DNA of 64,000 nucleotides from Kuafuiihalomonas sp050331295 (GTDB lineage: Bacteria; Myxococcota; Kuafuiibacteriia; Kuafuiibacteriales; Kuafuiibacteriaceae). The notes beneath the pieces were generated by a model, which was given only the letters and a program-made list of their open reading frames with translations, was not told the origin of the DNA and ran no database searches. Position numbers and translations under genes: made by a program. Numbering within the stretch: the stretch's first letter is position 1; each line of letters opens with the position of its first letter. Shown here piece after piece: positions 43,829 through 52,248 of this stretch. The DNA is taken from contig JBHJGZ010000003.1 of the NCBI GenBank assembly GCA_050331295.1, positions 124,001 to 188,000 of the forward strand. Reading direction: 5' to 3'.

Positions 43829-44808
43829 GGGCTCTCGTCACGGGCGCAGCTGGTTTTCTTGGACGACACGTCGTCTCCGCCCTGCTCTCCGACGGCCACG
43901 AGGTTCGTGCCACCCGTCGCCGACCAGGAGATGGACACGACCCCCGCGCGATGTGGATACAGACGGACCTGACGCGCGCGTCGTACGATGAATTGGTGTC
44001 GGGTGTCGACGTCGTGGTGCATTTGGCGGGCATGGTGTCGCGGGACCCGAAAGATGCGACCCAGATGTATCGGCTCCACGTCGACTTGACCCGGAAACTC
44101 CTCGAAGTGTGCGACGGCAAACGGCTCATATTGGCCTCTACCTCGGGGACGATTGCCGTCAGTCCGGAGGATATCGGCCCGATGGACGAGCAGCATCATC
44201 CGACCATCGAGCTCCTGGGTCGCTGGCCGTATTACCTATCCAAATACCATCAGGAAAGGCTGGTCCTGCAATGGTGCATGAGCGGTCGTGGCGAAGCCGT
44301 CATCCTCAATCCTTCTCTTCTTCTGGGCCCAGGAGACGACAAGCTTACATCCACCACCGATGTTTTGGATGTCTTGAACCGGAGGTACCCGGCGGCGGTC
44401 GCGGGAACCTTGGCCATGGTGGACGTTCGCGACGCGGCCCCCGTCTTTGCCAGGGCCATCTCCCGAGGGAAATCTGGGCAACGCTACCTCCTGAGCGGCG
44501 CGAACATGAGTGTCCGCCGATTTGCGGAACGAGTGGCTCAGCTCGGGAGCGTTCCCAGCCCCAAGGTTGTCTTGCCCGGAACATGGGCCGTCGCAGGCGC
44601 AAAGCTAAAGGATGGAATCCGGTTCGCACTCCGAGGAGAAAGCTCCACCGAACCGGTCAGTGTCGACATGGCGAGGCACCACTGGGCGTGCCAATGCACA
44701 CTGGCTCGTGAGACGTTCGACTTTTCGCCGCGAGATCCAGGCGTTACTTTGAAAGACACCATCGCTGAACTCGCAAAACGCCGTCTTTTCCGGCCGGTCC
44801 ATGACTGA
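43825..44808 (+). CDS. NAD-dependent epimerase/dehydratase (extended SDR)
   Basis: 327 residues from GTG 43825, which overlaps the megaenzyme stop (GTGA). ALVTGAAGFLGRHVVSALL is the Rossmann dinucleotide motif, DVVVHLAGMVSRDP the strand-4 NNAG-like region, and YYLSKYHQERL the catalytic YxxxK. The sequence resembles dihydroflavonol-reductase-like SDRs often found with lipid genes. It probably reduces or oxidises an intermediate of the upstream enzyme. The next gene overlaps its end by 8 bases. Confidence 0.88.
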   Translation: MRALVTGAAGFLGRHVVSALLSDGHEVRATRRRPGDGHDPRAMWIQTDLTRASYDELVSGVDVVVHLAGMVSRDPKDATQMYRLHVDLTRKLLEVCDGKRLILASTSGTIAVSPEDIGPMDEQHHPTIELLGRWPYYLSKYHQERLVLQWCMSGRGEAVILNPSLLLGPGDDKLTSTTDVLDVLNRRYPAAVAGTLAMVDVRDAAPVFARAISRGKSGQRYLLSGANMSVRRFAERVAQLGSVPSPKVVLPGTWAVAGAKLKDGIRFALRGESSTEPVSVDMARHHWACQCTLARETFDFSPRDPGVTLKDTIAELAKRRLFRPVHD

Positions 44809-46183
44809 GGATCGCCACGGGGTGCGGGATGACCGGCCTGGGGCCGGAGAAGACACGCGGCACGGCCGGGTCTGGGATCGTGCTCTACAGGCCCTTGCTC
44901 TCATCGAGGTCGGAAAAACAGCCGACGGCGCTCTCCGCAAAGTCGAATCGAAGGCCCGGGACCTGGGCGCGAGTGAACGTCAGCAGCTTCGCGAGATGAT
45001 CTTCTCACTCCTCCGAAACCGGCGGGCGGTGGAAGACCGACTTCAGCGCGCAGCTCGCGCAGAACGTCGCGACCTCAATCGAATCGAACCTCCGCTGGCG
45101 CAACGGCTGTTGCTCGTAGCTCACCGCGTGGCCGAATCCGGTTCTCTGGTAGAGGCGGAGACGGTTGAAGCCGGTTTGGTCCGTCGCTTCGGCGGGCTCC
45201 TGCGGCGCATCGCGACCGACCGACTCCCGCCCTCGAAACGCGATGCCCTCGAGGCGCATGCCATCGACTACAACCTGCCGACCTGGATTCTCGAGCGATG
45301 GGTTGACCGTCTAGGCTCCTCCCAGGCGACGGCAGTCGCGGAAGCGCTGCGCTCCCGGGGACCTCTCACGGTCTACGTCAAGTCCGCCCGAGGTTCGGAT
45401 GGGACATCGATCGAGGATCGTGATGCCGTCCTCGAAAAGCTTCGTTCCGATGGCCTCGAAGCAGCCAAGACTGAACTTTCTCCATTCGGTCTCCGACTCC
45501 CACTCGGGACCGACCTCTCCCCCCTTCCGATGCGCGCACGATTGGAGGTGCAAGATGAAGGGAGCCAGTTGGTCGCCCTGGCAGCCGCCATGAGGGGGAC
45601 CAACCCAGATTGTCGGATCCTCGACGCGTGTGCGGGTGCCGGCGGAAAAACGTTGGTCCTGTTGGATCGGTGTCCCGGAGCCGAAATCACGGCTGTGGAA
45701 CCCGACGCGAACAAGTATCGGGAGTTGCTCCGACGCCTGCCTCGCCGCGAGGTGACGACCGAACGCAGCGATCTCGAAGGGTTCGCCAAGCGCCATCCAT
45801 CGTCGTTCGACGTCGTACTGGTCGACGCTCCCTGCACGGGTACCGGGACCCTTCGTCGCCATCCAGAACTCGCCCATCGACTCACGCCAGAGCGCCTCGA
45901 ACTCGAAACCACACGTCAAAAACTCCTGGTCGCCTCCGCTTACGAGGTCTGTCGACCGGGAGGCGTGTTGGTCTATGCGACCTGCTCCGTCTTTGCGGAA
46001 GAGAACGAAGACATCGCGGACTATGCTGGTGAACATCTGGTAGGCGTTCAGCCTATTTCGGTTTTTGGAGAACCGGAGGGTGCAACGACGCTTCCGCAAG
46101 GCTGGAAGGTGCGCATCGGGCCTGGACCGACTTCGGAAGGACCCGACGGATTCTTCATCGCTGCGTTTCAAAAGGGCCCGTGA
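44801..46183 (+). CDS. rsmB: RsmB-like 16S rRNA (cytosine-C5) methyltransferase
   Basis: 460 residues. The N-terminus is a NusB-like helical domain (ALQALALIEVGKTADGALRK). The catalytic domain has ILDACAGAGGKTLVLL (motif I, about residue 277), VDAPCTGTGTLRRHPEL with the releasing Cys (about 345) and YATCSVFAEENED with the nucleophile Cys (about 394). This two-Cys set and the NusB-like fusion are those of RsmB/Sun, which forms m5C967 in E. coli 16S rRNA. Position in a lipid-enzyme run is probably incidental. Confidence 0.9.
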   Translation: MTEDRHGVRDDRPGAGEDTRHGRVWDRALQALALIEVGKTADGALRKVESKARDLGASERQQLREMIFSLLRNRRAVEDRLQRAARAERRDLNRIEPPLAQRLLLVAHRVAESGSLVEAETVEAGLVRRFGGLLRRIATDRLPPSKRDALEAHAIDYNLPTWILERWVDRLGSSQATAVAEALRSRGPLTVYVKSARGSDGTSIEDRDAVLEKLRSDGLEAAKTELSPFGLRLPLGTDLSPLPMRARLEVQDEGSQLVALAAAMRGTNPDCRILDACAGAGGKTLVLLDRCPGAEITAVEPDANKYRELLRRLPRREVTTERSDLEGFAKRHPSSFDVVLVDAPCTGTGTLRRHPELAHRLTPERLELETTRQKLLVASAYEVCRPGGVLVYATCSVFAEENEDIADYAGEHLVGVQPISVFGEPEGATTLPQGWKVRIGPGPTSEGPDGFFIAAFQKGP

Positions 46184-46241
46184 GACCGCAGCGACGAACC
46201 TCGGCGTTGACCAGCTGTTGCGACCCTGTTCGGAATCATGA

Positions 46242-47606
46242 ATGGACGTCATCATCTCCCCTCGGACGTGCGGACTCATGTTCCTCACCGTTTCTTCGGC
46301 CCTTGCAGCCCCCGCTTCTTTCGCGGAGGAGCAGGACGACGAATCCCGAGTCATGATTCATGCTGGCCAGCTTTTCGACGCGGCGTCGGGCCAGCTCAAG
46401 AAGCAAATGACCATTCGCGTGAGGGGGGAGCGTATTTCGGAAGTCACCGAAGGCTACACGAAGCCCGGGAAGGAGGAACGGCTCATAGACCTCTCCAAGT
46501 ACACGGTACTGCCCGGCTTGATCGACTGCCACACACACCTATCCCTCCAGTTCAGTCCTCGGAGCTACAGCGAGCGATTCTTCATGGAGACGGCCGATTT
46601 TGCCCTGCGAGCTTCACTTTTCGCTGGCCGAACCCTTCGGGCCGGGTTCACGTCCGTGCGGGACGTTGGCGACATCCAGAACATCACGATCTCTCTTCGG
46701 GATGCCATCGAAAAGGGCTGGGTCGACGGTCCGAGAATCTTCACGGCCGGAAAGTCGCTGGCGACGACGGGGGGTCACGCAGATCCAACCAATGGTCTTT
46801 CGGACACCCTCGTGTCTCTGAATCCCACACCAAAGCAAGGCGTCCTGAATGGACCTTACGAAGCGCGTCGAGCCGTCAGACAGAGATACAAAGATCGCGC
46901 CGACCTCATCAAACTGACGGCCACGGGTGGTGTTCTCAGTTTGGCGGCGAGCGGAGAAAATCCGCAGTTCACCCAAGATGAGCTCGAAGCAGTCATCTCC
47001 ACTGCTCGGGACTATGGCATGAAGGTCGCCGTGCATGCCCACGGTGCCGAGGGCATGAAACGGGCCTTGAGGGCCGGCGTCGACTCGGTCGAGCACGGGA
47101 CCTACATGGATGATGAGGCCATCGACTTATTCAAGACGTCTGGGACCTATTACGTCCCGACCATCCTCGCTGGTCGCTTCGTAGCAGAAAAGGCCGAGTT
47201 GCCGGATTACTTCCCAGCCGTCGTGCGCCCCAAAGCAAAGGTCATCGGCAAGCAGATCACGGACACGTTCGCGCGAGCCTTTGCCGCGGGCGTCAAGATC
47301 GCGTTCGGCACGGACAGTGGTGTGTCGCCACACGGTGAAAACGCAGAGGAGTTCATCTATATGATCGAAGGCGGAATGACGCCTACGCAAGCCATCCTGA
47401 CAGCCACCCGGGAGGCGGCACTTCTCATCGGCAAACCGGCAGAAATCGGCGTCATTCAAGTGGGTGCTTTCGCGGACATCATTGCCACAACCGGTGACCC
47501 CACCGAGGATGTCCGAGAGTTATTGGACGTCGATTTCGTGATGAAAGGCGGGACGGCCGTCGTCGGGCCCAGAGGTAAGGATGGAACCGCTGCGGATTCG
47601 AGATGA
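46242..47606 (+). CDS. Secreted amidohydrolase (imidazolonepropionase/prolidase-like)
   Basis: 454 residues with a putative signal peptide (MFLTVSSALAAPASFA region). Metal motifs of the amidohydrolase superfamily are present: LPGLIDCHTHLSL (HxH, about residue 95), LIKLTATGG (carboxylated Lys), AVHAHG and DSVEHGTYM (His ligands), and IAFGTDSGVSPHGEN (Asp). It resembles periplasmic Xaa-Pro/Xaa-Arg dipeptidases of the Sgx9260 type. Substrate unproven. The 3' end overlaps arfB by 26 bases. Confidence 0.9.
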   Translation: MDVIISPRTCGLMFLTVSSALAAPASFAEEQDDESRVMIHAGQLFDAASGQLKKQMTIRVRGERISEVTEGYTKPGKEERLIDLSKYTVLPGLIDCHTHLSLQFSPRSYSERFFMETADFALRASLFAGRTLRAGFTSVRDVGDIQNITISLRDAIEKGWVDGPRIFTAGKSLATTGGHADPTNGLSDTLVSLNPTPKQGVLNGPYEARRAVRQRYKDRADLIKLTATGGVLSLAASGENPQFTQDELEAVISTARDYGMKVAVHAHGAEGMKRALRAGVDSVEHGTYMDDEAIDLFKTSGTYYVPTILAGRFVAEKAELPDYFPAVVRPKAKVIGKQITDTFARAFAAGVKIAFGTDSGVSPHGENAEEFIYMIEGGMTPTQAILTATREAALLIGKPAEIGVIQVGAFADIIATTGDPTEDVRELLDVDFVMKGGTAVVGPRGKDGTAADSR

Positions 47607-48003
47607 CGTCGTGATTCCCGCCTCGGAGCTGACTTGGACCGCGGTTCGCGCGTCCGGTCCCGGTGGTCAAAACGTGAACAAGGTCGCCACGAAGGTCGAG
47701 CTCCGATTTCATCTTTCGGCCGACCAAATACTTTCGGAGCTGGTCAAGGCTCGGCTGAGATGTCGTCACGGTGATCGAATCGACGCGAGTGGTGACCTTC
47801 TGGTCACGAGTCAAGCCACACGAAGTCAGTCGAAGAACCTGCAGGACGCCCGCGAAAAGCTGGCCGCGTGGATCCGGGGGGCACTGCGTCGGCCGAAGCG
47901 GCGGGTACCGACAAAGCGAACTCGAGGCTCCGAACGTCGGCGGCTCAACGAGAAACGCATGCAGTCGGAGAAAAAGCGGCTCCGAAGCGGGAAGTTCGAC
48001 TGA
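47581..48003 (+). CDS. arfB: Alternative ribosome-rescue factor ArfB (peptidyl-tRNA hydrolase)
   Basis: 140 residues. ASGPGGQNVNKVATKVELRF contains the GGQ catalytic motif (about residue 29). The C-terminus is the typical Lys/Arg-rich tail (RRRLNEKRMQSEKKRLRSGK) that enters the empty mRNA channel of stalled ribosomes. ArfB then hydrolyses the peptidyl-tRNA. It overlaps the amidohydrolase end, and a 33-base gap separates it from the convergent phosphatase-like gene. Confidence 0.95.
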   Translation: MEPLRIRDDVVIPASELTWTAVRASGPGGQNVNKVATKVELRFHLSADQILSELVKARLRCRHGDRIDASGDLLVTSQATRSQSKNLQDAREKLAAWIRGALRRPKRRVPTKRTRGSERRRLNEKRMQSEKKRLRSGKFD

Positions 48004-48036
48004 GTCGGGAAGCGTCGAGTGCGCGAAGGCGTCCTC

Positions 48037-50070
48037 TTATGGCGTCGTTGTCAGCGTCACCTCGTCAATGATGCGGCCTTCGTCATCCACGGCTCGCAGC
48101 ACCACGGTCGGACCTTGGACATCGAATTCACAGTAATGGACAACCGGTTGATAAGCCTGGATGGCTTTCGACCAGGGTACCGATTCATCCAACGCGTAGT
48201 AAGGTGCACCTGCGCCACCGGTGACGATGTGCCAAATCGCGTGCGTCCAACGTGGGTCGACGTGTTCGTCGATGAGACTTCGCGTGTAGGCGTGTTCGTC
48301 ACCGAAGACCGCAGCAAGCACTCGGTGTTTGACCAGCAAAGACCAGAACCGGTCCCTCGTTTCGAGAACTTCGGGAATCTCACCGTTCCAATACATGGCA
48401 TCGTGGACGTGACCCGCGGCTGGATACGCCGGTTCGTGGGTGGCGACGATGAGATGACGCAGGCCTCGATTCCTCGCATCAGCCAGGTCCTGGTCGAGCC
48501 ACTCCAACTGGGCGCGGGTCAGGGTGCCTTCGCGCACGCCTGTTCCGTACCGAGGATGAGCAGGGTCTTCGATATGGGACCGGTAGTCGTAGTTGCTGTT
48601 CACCATGGCCACGTGCACCGTACCGTAGTCGAAGGAATAGACGTTCTCTCGATAGGTGGGTCGACCTTCCTCCGCCGGTGGTCCGTTGAGTGGATTGACG
48701 AAGGACTCTGCGAAAACGGACTCCGAATTTGGACCATCTGTTCGATTGCTCAGGAACCCTCCGGACCAGGCGTCCATCAGCAGTTCGTGATTCCCCATGC
48801 CCTCGAAGAAGGGCATCCTCGAAGCGTAGGGCTGAATGCTTTGAATGAAACCCTGAAGTTCGAAGCGATAAGCTTCTGGCTCTGTCGTATAGCCGTTGAT
48901 CAAGTCGCCGGCGAAGACCACGAACCGACTTCCCCGTCGGAGAGCATGGGCAGACAGGGCTTGCAGGGCGGCACGATTGCTGCCGCGGACCTTGTGCTGC
49001 GGCCCACCGACGCCGGCGCGGCTGTCGCTCATGACGGCAAACCGGAAGTATGTTGCATCATCGGGTTCGGTGTAGATCGCAGACTCGAGTGCCTCGGAAA
49101 TCTCGCGACGTCCGTCCATCGCCAGGACCAGCACACGATACGCGGTCCCCGCGGTGAGGCCAGACAGCTCGACGGCGTGGCGTCGGGCTGGCGAGGCTGA
49201 ATCGAATCGGAGCGCTGCGACGCCATCGAACGCGATGACACGGCCCACGGTAGCGACGTCGGTTTCGAAGCTGACCACGGCGGACCGCTCGTCCACCAAG
49301 TCAACCACTGGTCCCACGATAAACGAGGGTAGCTGAACGACCTCTGAATCCTCGGAACAGCCCCCCGGGCATCTGTAGGCTACATCGAGGTCCTCCGTCC
49401 GTTCCGCGCCCAGGGCTTTGTCCAACACCCGGATTCGAAGAGCCAGGGTTCCGCGGCCGGAGCGGCGAACCCCCAGGTCGTATTTCTTTCCGAACAGGGT
49501 TCGAAGGGGAACGAGCGCTTCGAACGCTCCGTCGTCCTTGGTTAGCAACGGGACCGCGCGCCGAAGGATGCGGCGAGGGATATCGAACGACCGGAGTCGA
49601 GGCCCGTAATCCACGCGTCCGCCAACGATGTTCCGGTCGGAGGTCCCGCTGACCCGCACCGTTCCATCCGCTTCGATAACCGCTCGCGGGGCCCGACGAA
49701 AGGCCAGGTTGTGCACCTGAACCCTCGGCCCAGCCTGATCCTTTGGGTGCTCCGCGAACGTCTTGATGAATTCCTCGAAGCTGTATGGTCCGCGGTCGTC
49801 CGTCGGCGCAACCAACACCGGTCCAGGAGCCACGAACCGCGGCGATTCAGTGGGAGTCTTCATCTCCGAGGTCATTCGGGCTCGTTCTACCGAAAGCATG
49901 GACCACGGAAATCCCGGGAAGAGCGGAGGCTCGTCGGCCGGCGACCGGGCGACCAGTTCGGTCGCTCCGTCTGTCGTGGCAAACTCCGGACGCGACTCAG
50001 GGGTCCGACAGCCCGAGGCTAACAAGAGCAGGATTAGACCGCAGCGAGCCGCAGCTCGAGTCTCCGACAT
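48037..50070 (-). CDS. Purple-acid-phosphatase-like metallophosphoesterase lipoprotein
   Basis: 677 residues from ATG 50070. The signal LILLLLASGCRTPE has a lipobox. The first half is beta-rich with a fibronectin-like domain (VELSGLTAGTAYRVLVLAMD), as in secreted purple acid phosphatases. The metallophosphoesterase half has VFAGDLINGY (GD), MGNHELL (GNHE) and ATHEPAYP. Two metal motifs are atypical: the first reads FAVMSDSRAG (DxR instead of DxH), the last AVFGDEHAYTR (GDxH instead of GHxH). It may bind metals in a modified way. It overlaps the glutamine amidase gene by 37 bases. A longer frame to 50508 was rejected as antisense-like. Confidence 0.85.
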   Translation of the reverse strand: MSETRAAARCGLILLLLASGCRTPESRPEFATTDGATELVARSPADEPPLFPGFPWSMLSVERARMTSEMKTPTESPRFVAPGPVLVAPTDDRGPYSFEEFIKTFAEHPKDQAGPRVQVHNLAFRRAPRAVIEADGTVRVSGTSDRNIVGGRVDYGPRLRSFDIPRRILRRAVPLLTKDDGAFEALVPLRTLFGKKYDLGVRRSGRGTLALRIRVLDKALGAERTEDLDVAYRCPGGCSEDSEVVQLPSFIVGPVVDLVDERSAVVSFETDVATVGRVIAFDGVAALRFDSASPARRHAVELSGLTAGTAYRVLVLAMDGRREISEALESAIYTEPDDATYFRFAVMSDSRAGVGGPQHKVRGSNRAALQALSAHALRRGSRFVVFAGDLINGYTTEPEAYRFELQGFIQSIQPYASRMPFFEGMGNHELLMDAWSGGFLSNRTDGPNSESVFAESFVNPLNGPPAEEGRPTYRENVYSFDYGTVHVAMVNSNYDYRSHIEDPAHPRYGTGVREGTLTRAQLEWLDQDLADARNRGLRHLIVATHEPAYPAAGHVHDAMYWNGEIPEVLETRDRFWSLLVKHRVLAAVFGDEHAYTRSLIDEHVDPRWTHAIWHIVTGGAGAPYYALDESVPWSKAIQAYQPVVHYCEFDVQGPTVVLRAVDDEGRIIDEVTLTTTP

Positions 50071-50567
50071 ACCTGGTCGCGCGGCCAAACCTCCCCTGGA
50101 GCGAGGGACGAGGTCATGTCCCAAAACCGGTCCAAGTTCCACGCTCCGGGGCTGATCACCGGCCAGGGAGGAGGGGGGTGACGCCAGGTCCCATCGGCCG
50201 CCCGCATGTGTCGCCGGTCGCTCCGAAGCGTTTCCAAAAATTCGGAACTCTCGATCACTCGAAACCAGGCCAGCAGATCGGTTGGTGCATCTTTGGGGAA
50301 GGTGAGATCCCAAAAACTCCCGAACGGTTGCGAAGGGAGTGTTGAATCCGGATCCAAGACCGATCCGACCTGCCCGTCCACCATCAGAACGTGATAGTCC
50401 CAGACGACGTCGATGCCGAGCCGTTGATGACGACACCACACCGTCCGACTCGGGTTGGAGACGACAACAACCATTCCCTGATGAAGACCGGTTCGGGCGA
50501 GATTCCATATGTTTTCCTCACAGTAGAACGGTTGGGCCTCCATCGATGCCTGCTGGATCAAGCCCAT
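50034..50567 (-). CDS. Protein N-terminal glutamine amidohydrolase (NTAQ1-like)
   Basis: 177 residues from ATG 50567; ATG 50543 is also possible. The catalytic triad positions are all visible: Cys in PFYCEENIWNLAR (C16), His in VVWDYHVLMVDG (H59), and an Asp in GSVLDPDSTLP (D72 or D74). VVVVSNPSRTVW and AWFRVIESSEF also match the family. NTAQ1 deamidates N-terminal Gln to Glu, which in N-degron pathways makes the protein a target for further transfer and degradation. Its partners in this organism are not in the window. It follows an FHA gene with a 10-base overlap. Confidence 0.88.
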   Translation of the reverse strand: MGLIQQASMEAQPFYCEENIWNLARTGLHQGMVVVVSNPSRTVWCRHQRLGIDVVWDYHVLMVDGQVGSVLDPDSTLPSQPFGSFWDLTFPKDAPTDLLAWFRVIESSEFLETLRSDRRHMRAADGTWRHPPPPWPVISPGAWNLDRFWDMTSSLAPGEVWPRDQVCRRLELRLAAV

Positions 50568-51205
50568 TCGAAACGTAGGGTCTCATCAGAGAGCACGATG
50601 ATATCACCCGGCGAAAGACGCTCCCGCGCAATGCGCTCCCCGTTCCGCCAAACACCATTCGACGAGCCCAGATCCTCGATGAACAAGTCACCCTCGATCA
50701 TGGACACCGTAGCGTGCTGACGCGACACTTTGGCGGACGGCAAGATGATGTCGCAGGCCCGGCTGCGACCGATGACCATGGAGTCCTTGGTGATGGACAC
50801 CGGCTCATCGGGGCTGCTTTCGATGAAGACCACCCACGCGCGGTCCGGTCCGCGCCGACCCGGACGGTTCGAGGAAGGCACCGGCCTAGGCTCGGGTGCA
50901 GCTGGCGGTCCGTCGAGGATCGCCTCGGGAAGGCCGTCTTGGAGCTCGGACTCGACGGATGACCGCACCTCCCGATCCCTCCCGACGCCGATGGGTATCG
51001 GCGCGAGGACCACGCGAGCGGCCGGAGGTTGAGCACTCTGAAATGCAACCTCGGTGACGCACAACATCACTTCAGAGCCGCAAGCCTCGCATCGAACGGT
51101 TGTGGGAAGCTCCTGGACCGAAAGGGTCAACCAGGTCTGCGGACACCAGGCTTCGGTGCAGCTGGTCTCCCACCCGAGTCGTTCCATGAACCGAAGTCGT
51201 ACCAT
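50558..51205 (-). CDS. FHA-domain protein with N-terminal Cys motif
   Basis: 215 residues; ATG 51187 would shorten it by six residues. The N-terminus has Cys pairs (SCTEAWCPQTW and VRCEACGSEVMLC) that may bind zinc. A Pro-rich linker leads to a complete FHA domain: SMVIGRSRACDIILPSAKVS, then RQHATVSMIEGDLFIEDL and GSSNGVWRNG, with the phosphothreonine-binding Arg, Ser and Asn in place. FHA domains read phospho-Thr, so a Ser/Thr kinase should exist elsewhere. It is followed by the N-terminal glutamine amidase gene. Confidence 0.88.
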   Translation of the reverse strand: MVRLRFMERLGWETSCTEAWCPQTWLTLSVQELPTTVRCEACGSEVMLCVTEVAFQSAQPPAARVVLAPIPIGVGRDREVRSSVESELQDGLPEAILDGPPAAPEPRPVPSSNRPGRRGPDRAWVVFIESSPDEPVSITKDSMVIGRSRACDIILPSAKVSRQHATVSMIEGDLFIEDLGSSNGVWRNGERIARERLSPGDIIVLSDETLRFEWA

Positions 51206-51249
51206 GCACGCTTGAGGCGGTCAGGTTTTCCAAAAGCGGCTGGTCGAAC

Positions 51250-51963
51250 CTACCGAGCAACGTAGGGGCTGGGATCGGATACACCGGCTTCCTCGAATCC
51301 AGCCCGACGGATCCTGCAGCTGTCGCATGCACCGCACGCCCTACCGTGAATCGGGTCGTAGCAGGAGAAAGTACAGCTCAGATCCACGCCCAGAGCCTGC
51401 GCCTGCCGAATGATTTCCGCCTTGGAAAGGCTCATGAGCGGGGCGTGGACCCTGAAGCGACCCTGGCCTTCCACCGCGGCTTTCGTCGCCACGTTGGCCA
51501 GCGCCTCAAAGGCTTCCACAAACGCCGGCCGACAATCCGGGTATCCAGAATAGTCCACCGCGTTGGCGCCAAAGAAGATGTCGTACGCGCCGACGACCTC
51601 GGCCAGGCCGAGGGCAACGGCCAGGAAGATGGTGTTGCGCGCGGGAACGTACGTGATGGGAATCCCTTCGCAAGGCTCACCCTTCGGAACGCTGAGCCCC
51701 ACGTCGGTCAGGGCCGAACCGCCCAGCACCTGAAGGTTCATGGTCACGATCCGGTGGTCTTGAATGCCGAGCCTCAACGCCACCTCTCGGGCGGAGCTCA
51801 GCTCTCGCCGATGGCGCTGCCCATAATCGAAGGACAGGCCTACCAGGTCGAACCCCTGATCCCGCGCCCATGCGGCGGTGGTTGTGGAATCGAGTCCGCC
51901 GGAGAGGAGGACCACCGCCCGCGGAGGCCGGGAGACGGGACGCTCGAGCGACGGGGCCAGCAC
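51250..51963 (-). CDS. queC: 7-cyano-7-deazaguanine synthase
   Basis: 237 residues from GTG 51963; sequence further upstream is Arg-rich and shadow-like, though no clear ribosome binding site marks this start. AVVLLSGGLDSTTTAA is the PP-loop ATP site. YVPARNTIFLAVAL, GANAVDYSGYPDCRP and the C-terminal zinc cluster (CTFSCYDPIHGRACGACDSC) are diagnostic. QueC makes preQ0 from CDG, an intermediate of queuosine. Other queuosine genes are not in the window. The FHA gene lies 44 bases downstream on the same strand. Confidence 0.94.
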   Translation of the reverse strand: MLAPSLERPVSRPPRAVVLLSGGLDSTTTAAWARDQGFDLVGLSFDYGQRHRRELSSAREVALRLGIQDHRIVTMNLQVLGGSALTDVGLSVPKGEPCEGIPITYVPARNTIFLAVALGLAEVVGAYDIFFGANAVDYSGYPDCRPAFVEAFEALANVATKAAVEGQGRFRVHAPLMSLSKAEIIRQAQALGVDLSCTFSCYDPIHGRACGACDSCRIRRAGFEEAGVSDPSPYVAR

Positions 51964-52106
51964 GATGGGAGGCTGCCAGCAAAGTCGGCCTCGGACCACA
52001 GAGACCCGGCAAGAGACCGACGCGGGTGCTTTTGGGCGCCGCCGAGGTGGACACCACTGGACGCGACCGGAGACACGCGGTAGGGCGCGATGTTGCCGTT
52101 CGCCGC

Positions 52107-52187
52107 GCGAGGGTGGCGGAATTGGTAGACGCACTGGATTTAGGTTCCAGCGGGTTTCCCGTGCGGGTTCGAGTCCCGCTCCTCGCA
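52107..52187 (+). tRNA. tRNA-Leu, anticodon UAG
   Basis: An 81-base cloverleaf reads without an encoded CCA. The acceptor stem GCGAGGG pairs with TCCTCGC, with one G-U. The D arm contains GAATTGGTAGAC. The anticodon stem CTGGA/TCCAG encloses TTTAGGT, giving anticodon TAG (Leu, CUA). A long variable arm CGGGTTTCCCG, typical of class II leucine tRNAs, precedes a T arm GCGGGTTCGAGTCCCGC. It lies just upstream of tig. Confidence 0.96.
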
Positions 52188-52248
52188 GCCGGTCGTCCGT
52201 TTGCGGAGTGCCGAAGGCCGAGCGCAGCGGGCGGCACTCGAGAGCATC

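Noticed and set aside
48019..49200. 393-residue plus-strand open frame
   Set aside because: Antisense to the phosphoesterase half of the lipoprotein gene, which carries GNHE and other motifs.
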